This document shows, piece after piece, positions 52,450 through 61,349 of a stretch of 64,000 nucleotides of DNA. A program made the position numbers and the translations under genes. Source of the stretch: Pseudoflavitalea rhizosphaerae (lineage in GTDB: Bacteria > Bacteroidota > Bacteroidia > Chitinophagales > Chitinophagaceae); NCBI RefSeq assembly GCF_003991355.1, contig NZ_RCSU01000023.1, positions 1 through 64,000 of the forward strand. The letters run 5' to 3'. How positions within the stretch are numbered: position 1 is the first letter of the stretch; every line of letters begins with the position of its first letter. Below the pieces are notes generated by a model. That model saw only the letters and a program-made list of their open reading frames with translations, made no database searches and was not told where the DNA came from.

Positions 52450-53457
52450 TTAGTTGTTCAGTTGTTTGGCTCTTTCCCTGGCTTCCAAAAATCCTTTATC
52501 GAGCGCATAGGCCTTGCGGTAGTTGAGGATGGCATTTTCTTTATCTCCCATCGCTTCATAGCAACGTCCCATCCAGAACCAAGCATCGGGGTTGCTGTTG
52601 GAAACAGTAGTAGTGAAGGTGAAGGTCTCCAATGCTTTTTTGTAATCCTTCATTTCGAAATACACGAGTCCTTTTTCGAGATGCGCATCGGTGAATTTCC
52701 AGTCGAGTTGGATGCAGGTTTCAAATTCCTCCAGGGCTTGTTTATAAAGTTTCGAATCAGCGTAATATCTTCCTTTGATAAAATGTGGTTCTACCTGGAT
52801 CTTGAGAGAGTCCCTGGCGATAAGTGTATCGCAGAAGGGAACTGTGCGTGGGTCCAAACTGGCCGCATAGATGTCTGCAAGTGTATTGCCGATGAAATAG
52901 ATCGGTTGTAATTCGTATGCGCGTTGCAGTGAGGTGATGGCTGCCGCAGTGTCACCTGTTCTGGCAAACAGCACTCCTTTTTCATACCAGGCTTCGAAGT
53001 TGGCGGAATCGAGCCGGATTATCTCATCGTATTCTTTCAGTGCCGCGGAATTATTGCCGGTATGGATCAGCACTTCACTGAGTCTTCGCCTGAATTCAGG
53101 ATTCTCCGGGAATTTGATGGTGCATTCTTTCAGGAGTGCAACAGCTTCCAGTGGCTGGTTCACGAGCAGGAGATTCGCAACAAATTCCTGACCTGTATTT
53201 TCATCAGGCGCCATTTTCCAGGCTTGCTGGTAATCGGCAGTGGCCAGCTCATGTTTGTTATTGAGAGAAAGCAGCACGGCTCTCTTCTTGTACAGGTCCG
53301 CGTCATCCGGAAAACGGGCGATTGAATCTGTCAATCCCTTGTATGGCGCTTTGTTCAGCAGGCTGTTTGCCGACTGGTCTGAGCCTCCGCAGGCTGCCAA
53401 TACAATCAGGCAGATGCCGAAAATGAAACTGTTCCTGGTGTTGATCATAATGCTCAT
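52450..53457 (-). CDS. TPR-repeat lipoprotein
   Basis: A 335-residue lipoprotein (LAAC, lipidated Cys near 23) with about seven tetratricopeptide repeats (for example AALKEYDEIIRLDSANFEAWYEKG and ALEEFETCIQLDWKFTDAHLEKG, each 34 residues). TPR lipoproteins act as scaffolds for protein complexes in the periplasm or outer membrane; the partner is unknown. A full -7 box lies 33 bases before the start. First gene of a probable operon with rpe. Confidence 0.85.
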   Translation of the reverse strand: MSIMINTRNSFIFGICLIVLAACGGSDQSANSLLNKAPYKGLTDSIARFPDDADLYKKRAVLLSLNNKHELATADYQQAWKMAPDENTGQEFVANLLLVNQPLEAVALLKECTIKFPENPEFRRRLSEVLIHTGNNSAALKEYDEIIRLDSANFEAWYEKGVLFARTGDTAAAITSLQRAYELQPIYFIGNTLADIYAASLDPRTVPFCDTLIARDSLKIQVEPHFIKGRYYADSKLYKQALEEFETCIQLDWKFTDAHLEKGLVYFEMKDYKKALETFTFTTTVSNSNPDAWFWMGRCYEAMGDKENAILNYRKAYALDKGFLEARERAKQLNN

Positions 53458-53489
53458 TGAATCGATCCTGCAAACAAACAGCAGGCCAG

Positions 53490-53497
53490 CAAAGCTA
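53490..53497 (-). promoter_or_regulatory. TAnnTTTG -7 box for the TPR-rpe unit
   Basis: Minus strand reads TAGCTTTG, a full match 33 bases before the ATG at 53457. Confidence 0.5.
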
Positions 53498-53556
53498 ACC
53501 GTTTTTATGCAAGTGTGTTATGACAATATTCTGACAAAATTAGTGGTTTACAAAAA

Positions 53557-53564
53557 TACCTTTG
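53557..53564 (+). promoter_or_regulatory. TAnnTTTG -7 box for the TolB-like gene
   Basis: TACCTTTG, 38 bases before the ATG at 53603, divergent from the box for the TPR gene. Confidence 0.5.
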
Positions 53565-53602
53565 CCCCGCCTTCACACCCCGCAATTTAAACTTTGTGAA
53601 TC

Positions 53603-54709
53603 ATGAGAAAGTTCTTTTTGTTACCTGCGGCCATCCTTCTCTCCGCCTGCATTTTCAGTGCGTTCAGTAAACCTTTTCAATTGATCCCCGAATGGGCTGG
53701 AATAAGGGATACTATTCAGTTTCCGGGTGAATCACATTTCAGGAATATCCGTCAGCTCACATTCGGCGGCGACAATGCGGAAGCTTATTTCAGTTTTGAT
53801 GGGAAATGGCTGGTATTCCAGCGGACCAGTGCAAAAGACGGTCTGAACTGCGACCAGATCTTTGCGGGCCGTATTCCGGAGCCCGGCAAACCTTTCGAAT
53901 ACAAAATGATCAGCACAGGCAAGGGACGCACCACCTGCGCCTTCTTCACCAAAGACGGCAAACATATCATTTATGCTTCCACGCATTTGGGAGGCGATGA
54001 ATGTCCGCCGGTCCCCGACCGCTCCAAATACGGTAACAAATACATCTGGCCTTTGTACAACAGTTATGATATTTTCATGGCGGACCTCAATGGAAAGATC
54101 GTGAAGCAACTCACCCATAGTGCGGGATATGATGCTGAAGCCACTTTATCCCCCGATGGAAAAAAGATGGTGTACACCAGTGTGAAGGATGGCGATCTTG
54201 AATTGTATGTGATGGACCTGAAAACAGGAAAAGAGAAAAGGATCACGTATACGCCAGGGTATGATGGCGGCGCCTGGTTCAGCCCGGATGGAAAGAAACT
54301 GATCTGGCGCGCCTCACGTCCAAAGAACGAAACAGAGCTGGCTGAATATAAAGCCCTGCTGGCGGAAGGATTGGTGGCTCCCACCAATATGGAAGTATTT
54401 GTTGCCGATGCAGACGGAAAAAATGTACAGCAGGTTACCAGGTTGGGACAGGCCAACTGGGCGCCTTCGTTCATGCCTGACAGCAAGCGCATCATTTTTG
54501 CCTCCAATCACGAATACAAAAGAGGATTTCCCTTCAATATGTATACGATGAACGGCGACGGAAGTAACCTGCAGAAAGTGAGCAGGGACAAAGGTTTCGA
54601 CGCATTCCCCATGTTCAGTTATTCCGGGAGGCAGATCGTTTTCTGCAGTAACCGTAATAATGGAGGCACCAGGGATACCAATATTTTCATTGCTGACTGG
54701 GAAGATTGA
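53603..54709 (+). CDS. TolB-like PD40 beta-propeller protein, exported
   Basis: A 368-residue protein with an N-terminal signal sequence containing LLSAC (possible lipidation at Cys16) and PD40/TolB-type propeller blades: AYFSFDGKWLVFQRTS, CAFFTKDGKHIIYAST, ATLSPDGKKMVYTSVKDGD, AWFSPDGKKLIWRASRP, PSFMPDSKRIIFASN and PMFSYSGRQIVFCSN. Such propellers bind proteins in the periplasm or surface; no peptidase domain is attached. Single gene; repeat g starts 10 bases after the stop. Confidence 0.85.
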   Translation: MRKFFLLPAAILLSACIFSAFSKPFQLIPEWAGIRDTIQFPGESHFRNIRQLTFGGDNAEAYFSFDGKWLVFQRTSAKDGLNCDQIFAGRIPEPGKPFEYKMISTGKGRTTCAFFTKDGKHIIYASTHLGGDECPPVPDRSKYGNKYIWPLYNSYDIFMADLNGKIVKQLTHSAGYDAEATLSPDGKKMVYTSVKDGDLELYVMDLKTGKEKRITYTPGYDGGAWFSPDGKKLIWRASRPKNETELAEYKALLAEGLVAPTNMEVFVADADGKNVQQVTRLGQANWAPSFMPDSKRIIFASNHEYKRGFPFNMYTMNGDGSNLQKVSRDKGFDAFPMFSYSGRQIVFCSNRNNGGTRDTNIFIADWED

Positions 54710-54719
54710 TCGGCTTGCC

Positions 54720-54837
54720 ACCAGTCGCTCGCCTCCGGCGAGCGATTTCTTTTTTGTCGCCTCCGGCGACACAGTGTTCGCCGGAGGCGAACAAATATAA
54801 GTCACTCGCCGGAGGCGAGCGACTGGCAGCACACTGC
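54720..54837. repeat. REP-like palindromic repeat, copy g
   Basis: The largest composite: cagtcgctcgcctccggcga at the left end, gtcgcctccggcgac and gttcgccggaggcgaac in the middle, and the inverse outer arm ending in gagcgactggc. It lies 10 bases after the TolB-like gene stop. Confidence 0.85.
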
Positions 54838-54891
54838 TAAAAAACTGGTCTAATTAGGATTTGCGCTGTACCTTCACGCAAATTTCTTGCT

Positions 54892-55344
54892 ATGTATAAT
54901 GGTCTTCTTCATTTACACAATCTCGCCCGCTGGGTGATCCTCGTGTTGATCGTCATTGCCATTCTCAGACATTTATCTGGTATGAACAGTAAAAGACCAG
55001 TGAATGCGGGTGACAAAAAGATCGATCTCTTCCTGATGATCACCGCGCACATTACTCTGCTGGTTGGTTTGTATCAGTGGTTCGCCGGACCATGGGGTCT
55101 GAAGCTGATCCAGAACGTGGGTATGGGAGAAGTGATGAAAAACGGCGCCTACCGCCAGTTCGCTGTTGAACATATCACCGGTATGATCATTGCGATCGTG
55201 CTGATCACTGTAGGTCGTGGTGCTGTAAAAAGAGCCACCAGCGCAGCCGCACATAAGAAAGCATTCTGGTGCTTCCTCATTGCGTTGCTCATTATGCTGG
55301 CCACTATTCCCTGGTCCAGGCCGATGTTCCCCGGTATGCATTAA
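54892..55344 (+). CDS. Four-helix membrane protein (cytochrome b-like annotation group)
   Basis: A 150-residue integral membrane protein with four hydrophobic segments (about 12-28, 46-64, 92-112, 123-140) and conserved-looking His residues at H7/H9 in the first helix lead (LLHLHNLARW), H53 (TAHITLLVG) and H95 (VEHITGM) that could bind haem or metal. Bacteroidota proteins of this kind are often labelled cytochrome B, without proof. Single gene with a strong terminator. Confidence 0.7.
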   Translation: MYNGLLHLHNLARWVILVLIVIAILRHLSGMNSKRPVNAGDKKIDLFLMITAHITLLVGLYQWFAGPWGLKLIQNVGMGEVMKNGAYRQFAVEHITGMIIAIVLITVGRGAVKRATSAAAHKKAFWCFLIALLIMLATIPWSRPMFPGMH

Positions 55345-55368
55345 TAATGCATCCCCCTAAATGAATTA

Positions 55369-55398
55369 GGTCGTCCTGGAAAGGACGACCGTTTTTTT
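55369..55398 (+). terminator. Terminator of the four-helix membrane protein gene
   Basis: A 9-bp perfect stem ggtcgtcct/aggacgacc with a four-base loop, then seven T, 24 bases after the stop. Confidence 0.9.
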
Positions 55399-55438
55399 AA
55401 AACACAAAGTAAGGGCATCTTACACCCTTGCATCCATA

Positions 55439-55861
55439 TCATTTATCTGTACGCTGGAAGATCTTGCTCACAATTTTCCAGGTACCATCTATCTTCAGCA
55501 GGTTCATGTAATCAGTAAAGATCAGTTCCTTCTGTTCGATCCTGATCTTAGCTTGTGCGGCTGTTCCTTCGATGTTCAGTGAAACGATCTCCGATCTTCT
55601 TTCAGGCTTTGTGGTGATAGCTCTTACGCGGGCAAGGAATGCAGCCACCGTTTCATCTTTATATGCTCCCGTTTTGTTATCGATATGTTTCACCGTTCCG
55701 GAAGGATGGAAGGCTTTTTCCATTTGCGCTGCGTCGAAGCTCAGGTAGAGCGCCAGGCAGGCCCGTACAGAAGCCTCTTCGTCATTCCTTTGTGCATGCG
55801 CCTGGCCAGCAAGGGCAGTGGCCAGTGTTGCAGTGAACAGGATAGATCCCAGTTTTTTCAT
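55439..55861 (-). CDS. Secreted SnoaL/lumazine-binding-like protein
   Basis: A 140-residue protein with signal peptide (cleavage near AHAQ) and an NTF2-like fold of the putative lumazine-binding/SnoaL type: helix EEASVRACLALYLSF, the HPSGTVKHI strand, and the paired strands QKELIFTDYMNLLKIDGTWKIVSKIF at the end. These small cone-shaped proteins bind ligands; no catalytic residues are evident. Single gene. Confidence 0.8.
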   Translation of the reverse strand: MKKLGSILFTATLATALAGQAHAQRNDEEASVRACLALYLSFDAAQMEKAFHPSGTVKHIDNKTGAYKDETVAAFLARVRAITTKPERRSEIVSLNIEGTAAQAKIRIEQKELIFTDYMNLLKIDGTWKIVSKIFQRTDK

Positions 55862-56085
55862 TTGTCTTGTTTTTTAAGGTGATTTTGCAGGTGTAAGGTT
55901 TGTGAAGCAATATTAGATGTCTGACGCAGGGTGTTAAAACGGCTTCGCTGCCTTCCCGTTTTTTTTCGACCGAAATCCTTTTGTGCAATGGATCGAAAAA
56001 AACAGGGAATGGGTCGAAGGAAAATCACTGTTTGTGGATCAGACCGTTAATTTGTGTAATTTGTTAAGCCCTAAAACGATTTGTA

Positions 56086-57096
56086 GTGTTTACCCGGAAA
56101 CTGATATGGCTGCAATGCATAACGTGGATCTTCTTTTTCCTTTTTCTATTGCTGTATAGTGTGCAGAAATGGGAAACGGTTTACCTGGCCGTAACGTCCT
56201 GTGCTATCGGAGTGGGCTCTTACATAATTTGTGTGTACACCAATGCACTCTGGCTGATGCCGAAATTCTGGCGCAGGAAGAGGAAAACCGAATTCTTTAT
56301 CTATTCCATTCTCTTTCTTCTGCCGTTGATCTTCCTTCGAATGACCTTTGAATACTGGCTGCTTTTTCCTTATCATCCTCAGCTTGGTTTCTATAAATTC
56401 AGCCTCGCTCAATTCCTGTTCAGCACCATCACCATCAGTCTGGCATTCTTCCTGGGCGCCATACTGAATATCCTGGATGATTATTTTCATCTTCAACGCA
56501 AACAGGAGTCCATGCAGCTGCAGCAGGCCGCTGCAGAGCTCAACCTGCTGAAAGCGCAGGTGCAGCCACATTTTCTTTTCAATACACTCAACAATATCTA
56601 TTATCTCGCGTATACAAAAAGTGATCTTGCTGCAACGGTGATCGCAAGGCTCTCCGGTATCATGCGCTATTTTGTGGACGAGGCGCCGAAAGAGAAAGTG
56701 CCGCTTTCAATAGAGATCAACTTCCTGAAGAATTATATCGAACTTGAACAGATCAGGATGCTGCGTGCTGCTACGCTCAGTTTTGATCATGAAGGAGTGG
56801 ATGAAATGGTCCGCATCCCACCGATGCTGCTGATCCCGCTTGTGGAGAATATTTATAAACACGGAGTAGATAAATCCGTTCCTGAAAATGAGATCTGTGT
56901 CAAACTGAAAATGGAAAACGGGAAACTGCATTTCAATACAAGAAATACTGTGCATCCCGTTGAAAAGTCCGGCGGAAGCGGGGTTGGACTGGATAATTTA
57001 CGCAAGCGGTTGCAGCTATTGTTCGGAAATGATTTTACTTTGACAACGGAACAAGACGGTAACCATTATAAAGTATCGCTTATTTTTCCTGTATGA
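56086..57096 (+). CDS. LytS/YehU-type sensor histidine kinase
   Basis: A 336-residue sensor with about four membrane segments (11-26, 33-50, 71-86, 107-130), a short coiled linker and a His_kinase domain with phospho-acceptor H162 in QVQPHFLFNTLNN. The ATPase half has PPMLLIPLVENIYKHG (N-box) and a G-rich GGSGVGLDNLRKRL. The start is GTG at 56086; no in-frame ATG exists nearby. Its stop overlaps the start of the response regulator gene (ATGA), forming a two-component pair. The stimulus is unknown. Confidence 0.9.
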   Translation: MFTRKLIWLQCITWIFFFLFLLLYSVQKWETVYLAVTSCAIGVGSYIICVYTNALWLMPKFWRRKRKTEFFIYSILFLLPLIFLRMTFEYWLLFPYHPQLGFYKFSLAQFLFSTITISLAFFLGAILNILDDYFHLQRKQESMQLQQAAAELNLLKAQVQPHFLFNTLNNIYYLAYTKSDLAATVIARLSGIMRYFVDEAPKEKVPLSIEINFLKNYIELEQIRMLRAATLSFDHEGVDEMVRIPPMLLIPLVENIYKHGVDKSVPENEICVKLKMENGKLHFNTRNTVHPVEKSGGSGVGLDNLRKRLQLLFGNDFTLTTEQDGNHYKVSLIFPV

Positions 57097-57800
57097 AGAT
57101 CCAATGCATGGTGATAGATGATGAGCCTTATGCAGTGAACCTGCTGGAGGAATACATCCTGCAGGTTCCTTACCTGGAATTGCAGCACAAATGCTATCAT
57201 GCCCTGGAAGCATTGGAAATTCTCAAAGGCAGCAGACCCGATCTAATCTTTCTCGACATCAATATGCCGCATCTCTCCGGCATGCAGTTGGCCAGCCTGT
57301 TGCCGCCCAAACAACTTTTCATTTTCACTACCGCCTATTCTGAATTTGCAGCAGAGAGTTACGAGAAAAATGCACTCGACTACCTGGTGAAGCCCATCAC
57401 ATTTGACCGGTTTCTGAAAGCCGTGATGAAAGCCAGTAGCCAGTTATCTCTGAGTACGGAGCAGCCACAACCTACTACCATTGCGCCTCAGAAATTATTC
57501 CTCAAAACAGGGCGTGCAATCGTACAGCTCGAATACCAGGATGTTTATATCATCGAAGGACTGAAAGATTATGTTGTGTTTCATACAAGCAGTGGGAAAC
57601 ATGTCGTGTACAAACGCATGAAGGAGCTGGAAGAAACATTGCCTGCGAATTTTTCACGCATTCATCTTTCGTGGATCATTAACCGCGATCATATCAAAAA
57701 GATAGAAGACAATCATATCTTCATCAACCAGGAAAGGGTCCCGGTGGGGGAGAAGTACCGTGAACAGTTTTTAAGCAGGATCAGCAAAGACCTGCTTTGA
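57093..57800 (+). CDS. LytTR-family response regulator
   Basis: A 235-residue regulator: receiver domain (1-115) with phospho-acceptor D55 in FLDINMP and the acidic pair D9/D10, K103 in LVKPI, then a LytTR DNA-binding domain (about 135-235: FLKTGRAIVQLEYQDVYIIEG, RIHLSWIINRDHI, VGEKYREQFLSR). It pairs with the kinase upstream by a 4-base overlap. LytTR regulators bind direct repeats in promoters; its targets were not found here. Convergent with the CHU_C gene, 22 bases away. Confidence 0.92.
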   Translation: MKIQCMVIDDEPYAVNLLEEYILQVPYLELQHKCYHALEALEILKGSRPDLIFLDINMPHLSGMQLASLLPPKQLFIFTTAYSEFAAESYEKNALDYLVKPITFDRFLKAVMKASSQLSLSTEQPQPTTIAPQKLFLKTGRAIVQLEYQDVYIIEGLKDYVVFHTSSGKHVVYKRMKELEETLPANFSRIHLSWIINRDHIKKIEDNHIFINQERVPVGEKYREQFLSRISKDLL

Positions 57801-57822
57801 GGTTTATCTTTACTTCCTACGT

Positions 57823-60417
57823 TTACCTGATAAGGACCATTTGACCTTTTTCCTGTACCACTCCACCATTGAAGTCTATGGCGCGGATCATCCACACATA
57901 AGTACCGGCATCCTGCAATTTGCCGGCTACCCGGCCATCCCAGCCAGGATTGGGTGAAGGATTGCTATAGACCAGCTGGCCCCATCGATTGTACACCCTG
58001 AAGAATTCCACGTGCTTAATTCCGGCCGCCACAAAACGGAATACATCGTTCCTGCCATCACCGTTAGGTGTAAACGCATTTGGAACAAATACCGATGGGC
58101 GGGTACTGAACACTTTCACGGTAACAAAGGCAGAGTCCACACAATTCCCGATATCATATATTTTCACTTTGTAGCGGATGCCCGGTGAGGGCGTGGTATA
58201 AAATGCAATGGGATCGTGCATATTACCGTCTGACAATCCAATGGGAGGTGTCCAGGCATATTTGACGCCGCCGCTGGCCTTCAGCTGCAATGGCTGGCCG
58301 ACCACAACATTGGTATCGTTGCCTGCATATGGAATGATCTTAGGTAATACGGTGAGTAATACTGTATCAAAGGATGGTTTCGGACATCCCTTATCGTCCC
58401 AGGCAGTGAGGATGAAAGGCGTGGTGGCGGACGGCCTGGCTATTGGGCTCAGTGAGCCCGGATTGATGAGTGAACCGGCCGGCGACCAGGAAAACCTGCT
58501 TCCATCCGTTGATCCGTTCAGTTGTCCCATGGCCTGGTAACAAACGGTGATGTCTGCTCCGGCCGATACAAGCGGATAGGGAACGGATACTACATCCACT
58601 ATTCCCTGTGCAGAACAGCTGCCGATTCGCGCGGTCACCTGGTAGCGCTCATTGCCCGGTGCAGTTACGCGCGGGCCGGGCGAGCCGGGGTCCAGCACAT
58701 TCGGTCCCGGCGACCAGGAGTATTGCAGTCCATCTGAAAGCAGCCGGAGGCGGATGGTGTCTCCGAGGCAAATGGTGGTATCGGGCATCATGCTCAAACT
58801 AACGTGGTCCACTACTCGAACCATCACAGAGTCGCGGTTCACACAGCCATTCTCATTCAGGTCTACATAATATTTTGTGGTGGTAACAGGGTTCACTACC
58901 GGGTTGCTGGTGCCGGGATCGTTGATGCGCTGGTTGGGAGACCAGGTGAAATTGCCATTGCCGCTGGCAAGAAGCTGCACAATGTCAGGCGTACAGATGA
59001 GCGTATCGCGGAAAGCCAGTGCAATGGGCGGTTTGTTGATGATCGTGATACTTTGAAAAGCAGTGTCTACACAACCATTACTGTTGAAAACGAGCAGGCG
59101 CACGAGTTTGTCGCCGGTGAAAAGATAAGTATGCTGCGGATCACGGAGCTGTGAAGATGCGCCGCTGCTCTGGGTTTCCCCGAAGTCCCAGTCCCAGGAG
59201 GTGATTGCGCCGAACCTGGTAGTGGATTGATTGGTAAACAGGGTGGGTTTGTTCACGCAGAAGCCGCTGGCGCTGAAATCCGGCACCATACCTGGATACA
59301 CATAGGCAGGTACCGTGATGGAATCAGCACATTGATCGCCGCGGTTCACCACCAGTTTTACACTGTATGTTCCTTCGGCGGCGAAAGTATAACTGGGGCT
59401 TTTTGTTGTTGACTGGAAGAGGATATTATCGTTATCGTCTTTTATCTCCCAATAAAAGGTTTGGATCAAAGGGCTCTGCGAGCGGTTCTCCAGCTGAATG
59501 GTGAATGTATTCCGGCAAAGCATGATGGCAGACGGGAGGGAGGCTGCTGCAATTGTGCAGGCGGTGATCTTGATCTGCAGGTCTTTTCTTTGCCTGGCTA
59601 TCACTTTGCCATTACGGATCTCTTCCACGCAAACCGTTACAACATACACGCCGCTGGGGGGTGCAATGCCGGTGATCATTCCCGTATTGATATCGATCTG
59701 TACACTGTTGCCCAATGGTGTGCCTGCATCGAAACCATTACCGTAGGGAACAGAGTTATATGGTGGCGGTTGGGGATATACGTTACTCCCTCCGCTCCCC
59801 GGCCCGCCGCCGGTAGTGGTCATATATGCGTTGCAGAAAGAATAGCGGAGTTGATCACCGTCGGGATCGGTGGCCGCGAAGCTGTACTTCATATCATTCC
59901 CGGCACAAACCACTACCAGGTCGTTCCCGGTGAACTGTGCGCTGTTATTGGCCGGGCCGTCAGCTACCTGGGCAGTGCCGGGTATTTCAGCCGTATAAGT
60001 GGCGCCAACATTGCCATAGCCGGGGCTGAGGTTGGTGAGCGTATAGATCCTGAAATTGATCTGGGCGGTGATCACATATCCTTCCGCGTTGCCTTCCAGT
60101 TCTTTTGGGAATTCGTATGTGCCTACCCGGTAGCAAACATCGGGAGGGTCGGTGATGCAGGGGTTGTTGTTGGGGAGTTCAATCTGGGTGTCGCTGCTGA
60201 GGTAGGCGGTAATATCTGCCACCCTTTGGCCGTTTGCCCGGTTGAAGATGGAAATGGTTGCAGGACTGTTGAACTGACGCGGGCTCCGGCAATCCATAAA
60301 GAGCTTTACCGTGATATGATAAAGGAATTTGTTGTTGCCAAGTGAGGTATAGGTATAATAAACTTGTCCGCCGGTAATATGGTCGGCGCGTACATAAAGG
60401 AAAGCCGTAAGCAGCAA
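57823..60417 (-). CDS. Gliding-motility-type (CHU_C) T9SS cargo with PKD-like domains
   Basis: A large secreted protein (864 residues from the TTG at 60417). After a beta-rich N-terminal region (DHITGGQVYYTYTSLG) come PKD/Ig-like repeats with Cys pairs (about 280-780), then a C-terminal CHU_C domain (VFVPNAFTPNGDGRNDVFRF ... VYNRWGQLVYSN ... GTYVWMI), the type B T9SS sorting signal. The true start is probably a CTG at 60463-60465, which adds MNVAGKGRCKHILALI and makes a proper signal peptide; no ATG occurs in frame between the preceding stop and here. Probably surface adhesin or matrix protein. Confidence 0.82.
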   Translation of the reverse strand: MLLTAFLYVRADHITGGQVYYTYTSLGNNKFLYHITVKLFMDCRSPRQFNSPATISIFNRANGQRVADITAYLSSDTQIELPNNNPCITDPPDVCYRVGTYEFPKELEGNAEGYVITAQINFRIYTLTNLSPGYGNVGATYTAEIPGTAQVADGPANNSAQFTGNDLVVVCAGNDMKYSFAATDPDGDQLRYSFCNAYMTTTGGGPGSGGSNVYPQPPPYNSVPYGNGFDAGTPLGNSVQIDINTGMITGIAPPSGVYVVTVCVEEIRNGKVIARQRKDLQIKITACTIAAASLPSAIMLCRNTFTIQLENRSQSPLIQTFYWEIKDDNDNILFQSTTKSPSYTFAAEGTYSVKLVVNRGDQCADSITVPAYVYPGMVPDFSASGFCVNKPTLFTNQSTTRFGAITSWDWDFGETQSSGASSQLRDPQHTYLFTGDKLVRLLVFNSNGCVDTAFQSITIINKPPIALAFRDTLICTPDIVQLLASGNGNFTWSPNQRINDPGTSNPVVNPVTTTKYYVDLNENGCVNRDSVMVRVVDHVSLSMMPDTTICLGDTIRLRLLSDGLQYSWSPGPNVLDPGSPGPRVTAPGNERYQVTARIGSCSAQGIVDVVSVPYPLVSAGADITVCYQAMGQLNGSTDGSRFSWSPAGSLINPGSLSPIARPSATTPFILTAWDDKGCPKPSFDTVLLTVLPKIIPYAGNDTNVVVGQPLQLKASGGVKYAWTPPIGLSDGNMHDPIAFYTTPSPGIRYKVKIYDIGNCVDSAFVTVKVFSTRPSVFVPNAFTPNGDGRNDVFRFVAAGIKHVEFFRVYNRWGQLVYSNPSPNPGWDGRVAGKLQDAGTYVWMIRAIDFNGGVVQEKGQMVLIR

Positions 60418-60588
60418 AATGAGTGCGAGAATGTGCTTGCAGCGCCCTTTACCAGCAACGTTCAGTTGTAATGTCCCGGTGAGCGTACAGTTGGTTTGAT
60501 AGTTGAATAGACGACAGTCCTGGCGAATGTCTTTCTATAATTTACGACTATTTATCCAAAAGGTTGGCTCAACATCAAATGATAATAA

Positions 60589-61083
60589 TCAACGTTTGCC
60601 CAGTTCGATGATATTGCAATCCTTCATGTTCTCTCCGTCGATGGCGAAGGTGATCAGGGTCCGCACTTTGTGCCATCCCTCTTTGCCGGCAGCGCCCGGG
60701 TTCATGTGCAGGCATTCCAGTTTTTCGTCATATATTATTTTGAGGATATGGGAATGGCCTGCGATGAAGAGCTTGGGTGTTTTTGCCCAGAGTTCTTTGA
60801 TGGTGGCGGGATTATAACGGGGTGGATAACCGCCGATATGTTTCATGTAAACGGATACGCCTTCACACTGGAAGCGGAGTTTTTCGGGGAAGATCTTCCG
60901 GATATATTCCCCATCGATATTTCCATACACGCCCCTGATGGGTTTGAAGGAGCCAAGTTTTTCGGCGATCTCCGGGTTGCCGAAATCGCCGGCATGCCAG
61001 ATCTCGTCCACCTTATCAAAATGGCGGAAAACAGCGTCATCCAGGTAGTTATGCGTATCTGAGATCAATCCGATTCTGGTCAT
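60589..61083 (-). CDS. YfcE/MJ0936-type metallophosphoesterase
   Basis: A 164-residue calcineurin-like phosphoesterase: LISDTHNYLDD (D9, H11), WHAGDFG (D in GDF), GVYGNID (Asn ligand), then AGHSHI (two His) and the C-terminal LHMNPGAAG. All metal ligands of the family are present. It hydrolyses phosphodiesters; the natural substrate is unknown. Single gene upstream of the CHU_C gene on the same strand. Confidence 0.92.
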   Translation of the reverse strand: MTRIGLISDTHNYLDDAVFRHFDKVDEIWHAGDFGNPEIAEKLGSFKPIRGVYGNIDGEYIRKIFPEKLRFQCEGVSVYMKHIGGYPPRYNPATIKELWAKTPKLFIAGHSHILKIIYDEKLECLHMNPGAAGKEGWHKVRTLITFAIDGENMKDCNIIELGKR

Positions 61084-61182
61084 AACAGGGAAAGAATGTG
61101 AGCCGCAAAAGTCGGAATAAATTGGGCAGAATCAATACACCGGGATCAAAAGGTTGTATCTTTATGGGACGATTGAACCGCT

Positions 61183-61278
61183 ATGCCATTATTCCGCAAT
61201 TTCACTTACTGGATCGACAAACGCCGCTGGAAATATTATTTCCTGATGGTGTCCCTGGAAATGGACAGTTCCCGCTAA
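61183..61278 (+). CDS. Possible 31-residue basic/aromatic small protein
   Basis: An ORF from ATG 61183 to TAA 61276 with residues 4-20 containing eight aromatic residues (F4, F7, Y9, W10, W16, Y18, Y19, F20) and several Arg/Lys (DKRRWKYYF). It is 71 bases before the homogentisate dioxygenase gene. A near-consensus TATCTTTA box precedes it. It could be a leader or a small membrane-active peptide. No terminator between it and the next gene was found, and coding status is uncertain. Confidence 0.25.
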   Translation: MPLFRNFTYWIDKRRWKYYFLMVSLEMDSSR

Positions 61279-61349
61279 CGCTTACCGACTGCTATTGACC
61301 CGTATCCCGGGCTTTCATTGATTCATCATCATTACATTATTCGTTTTTT

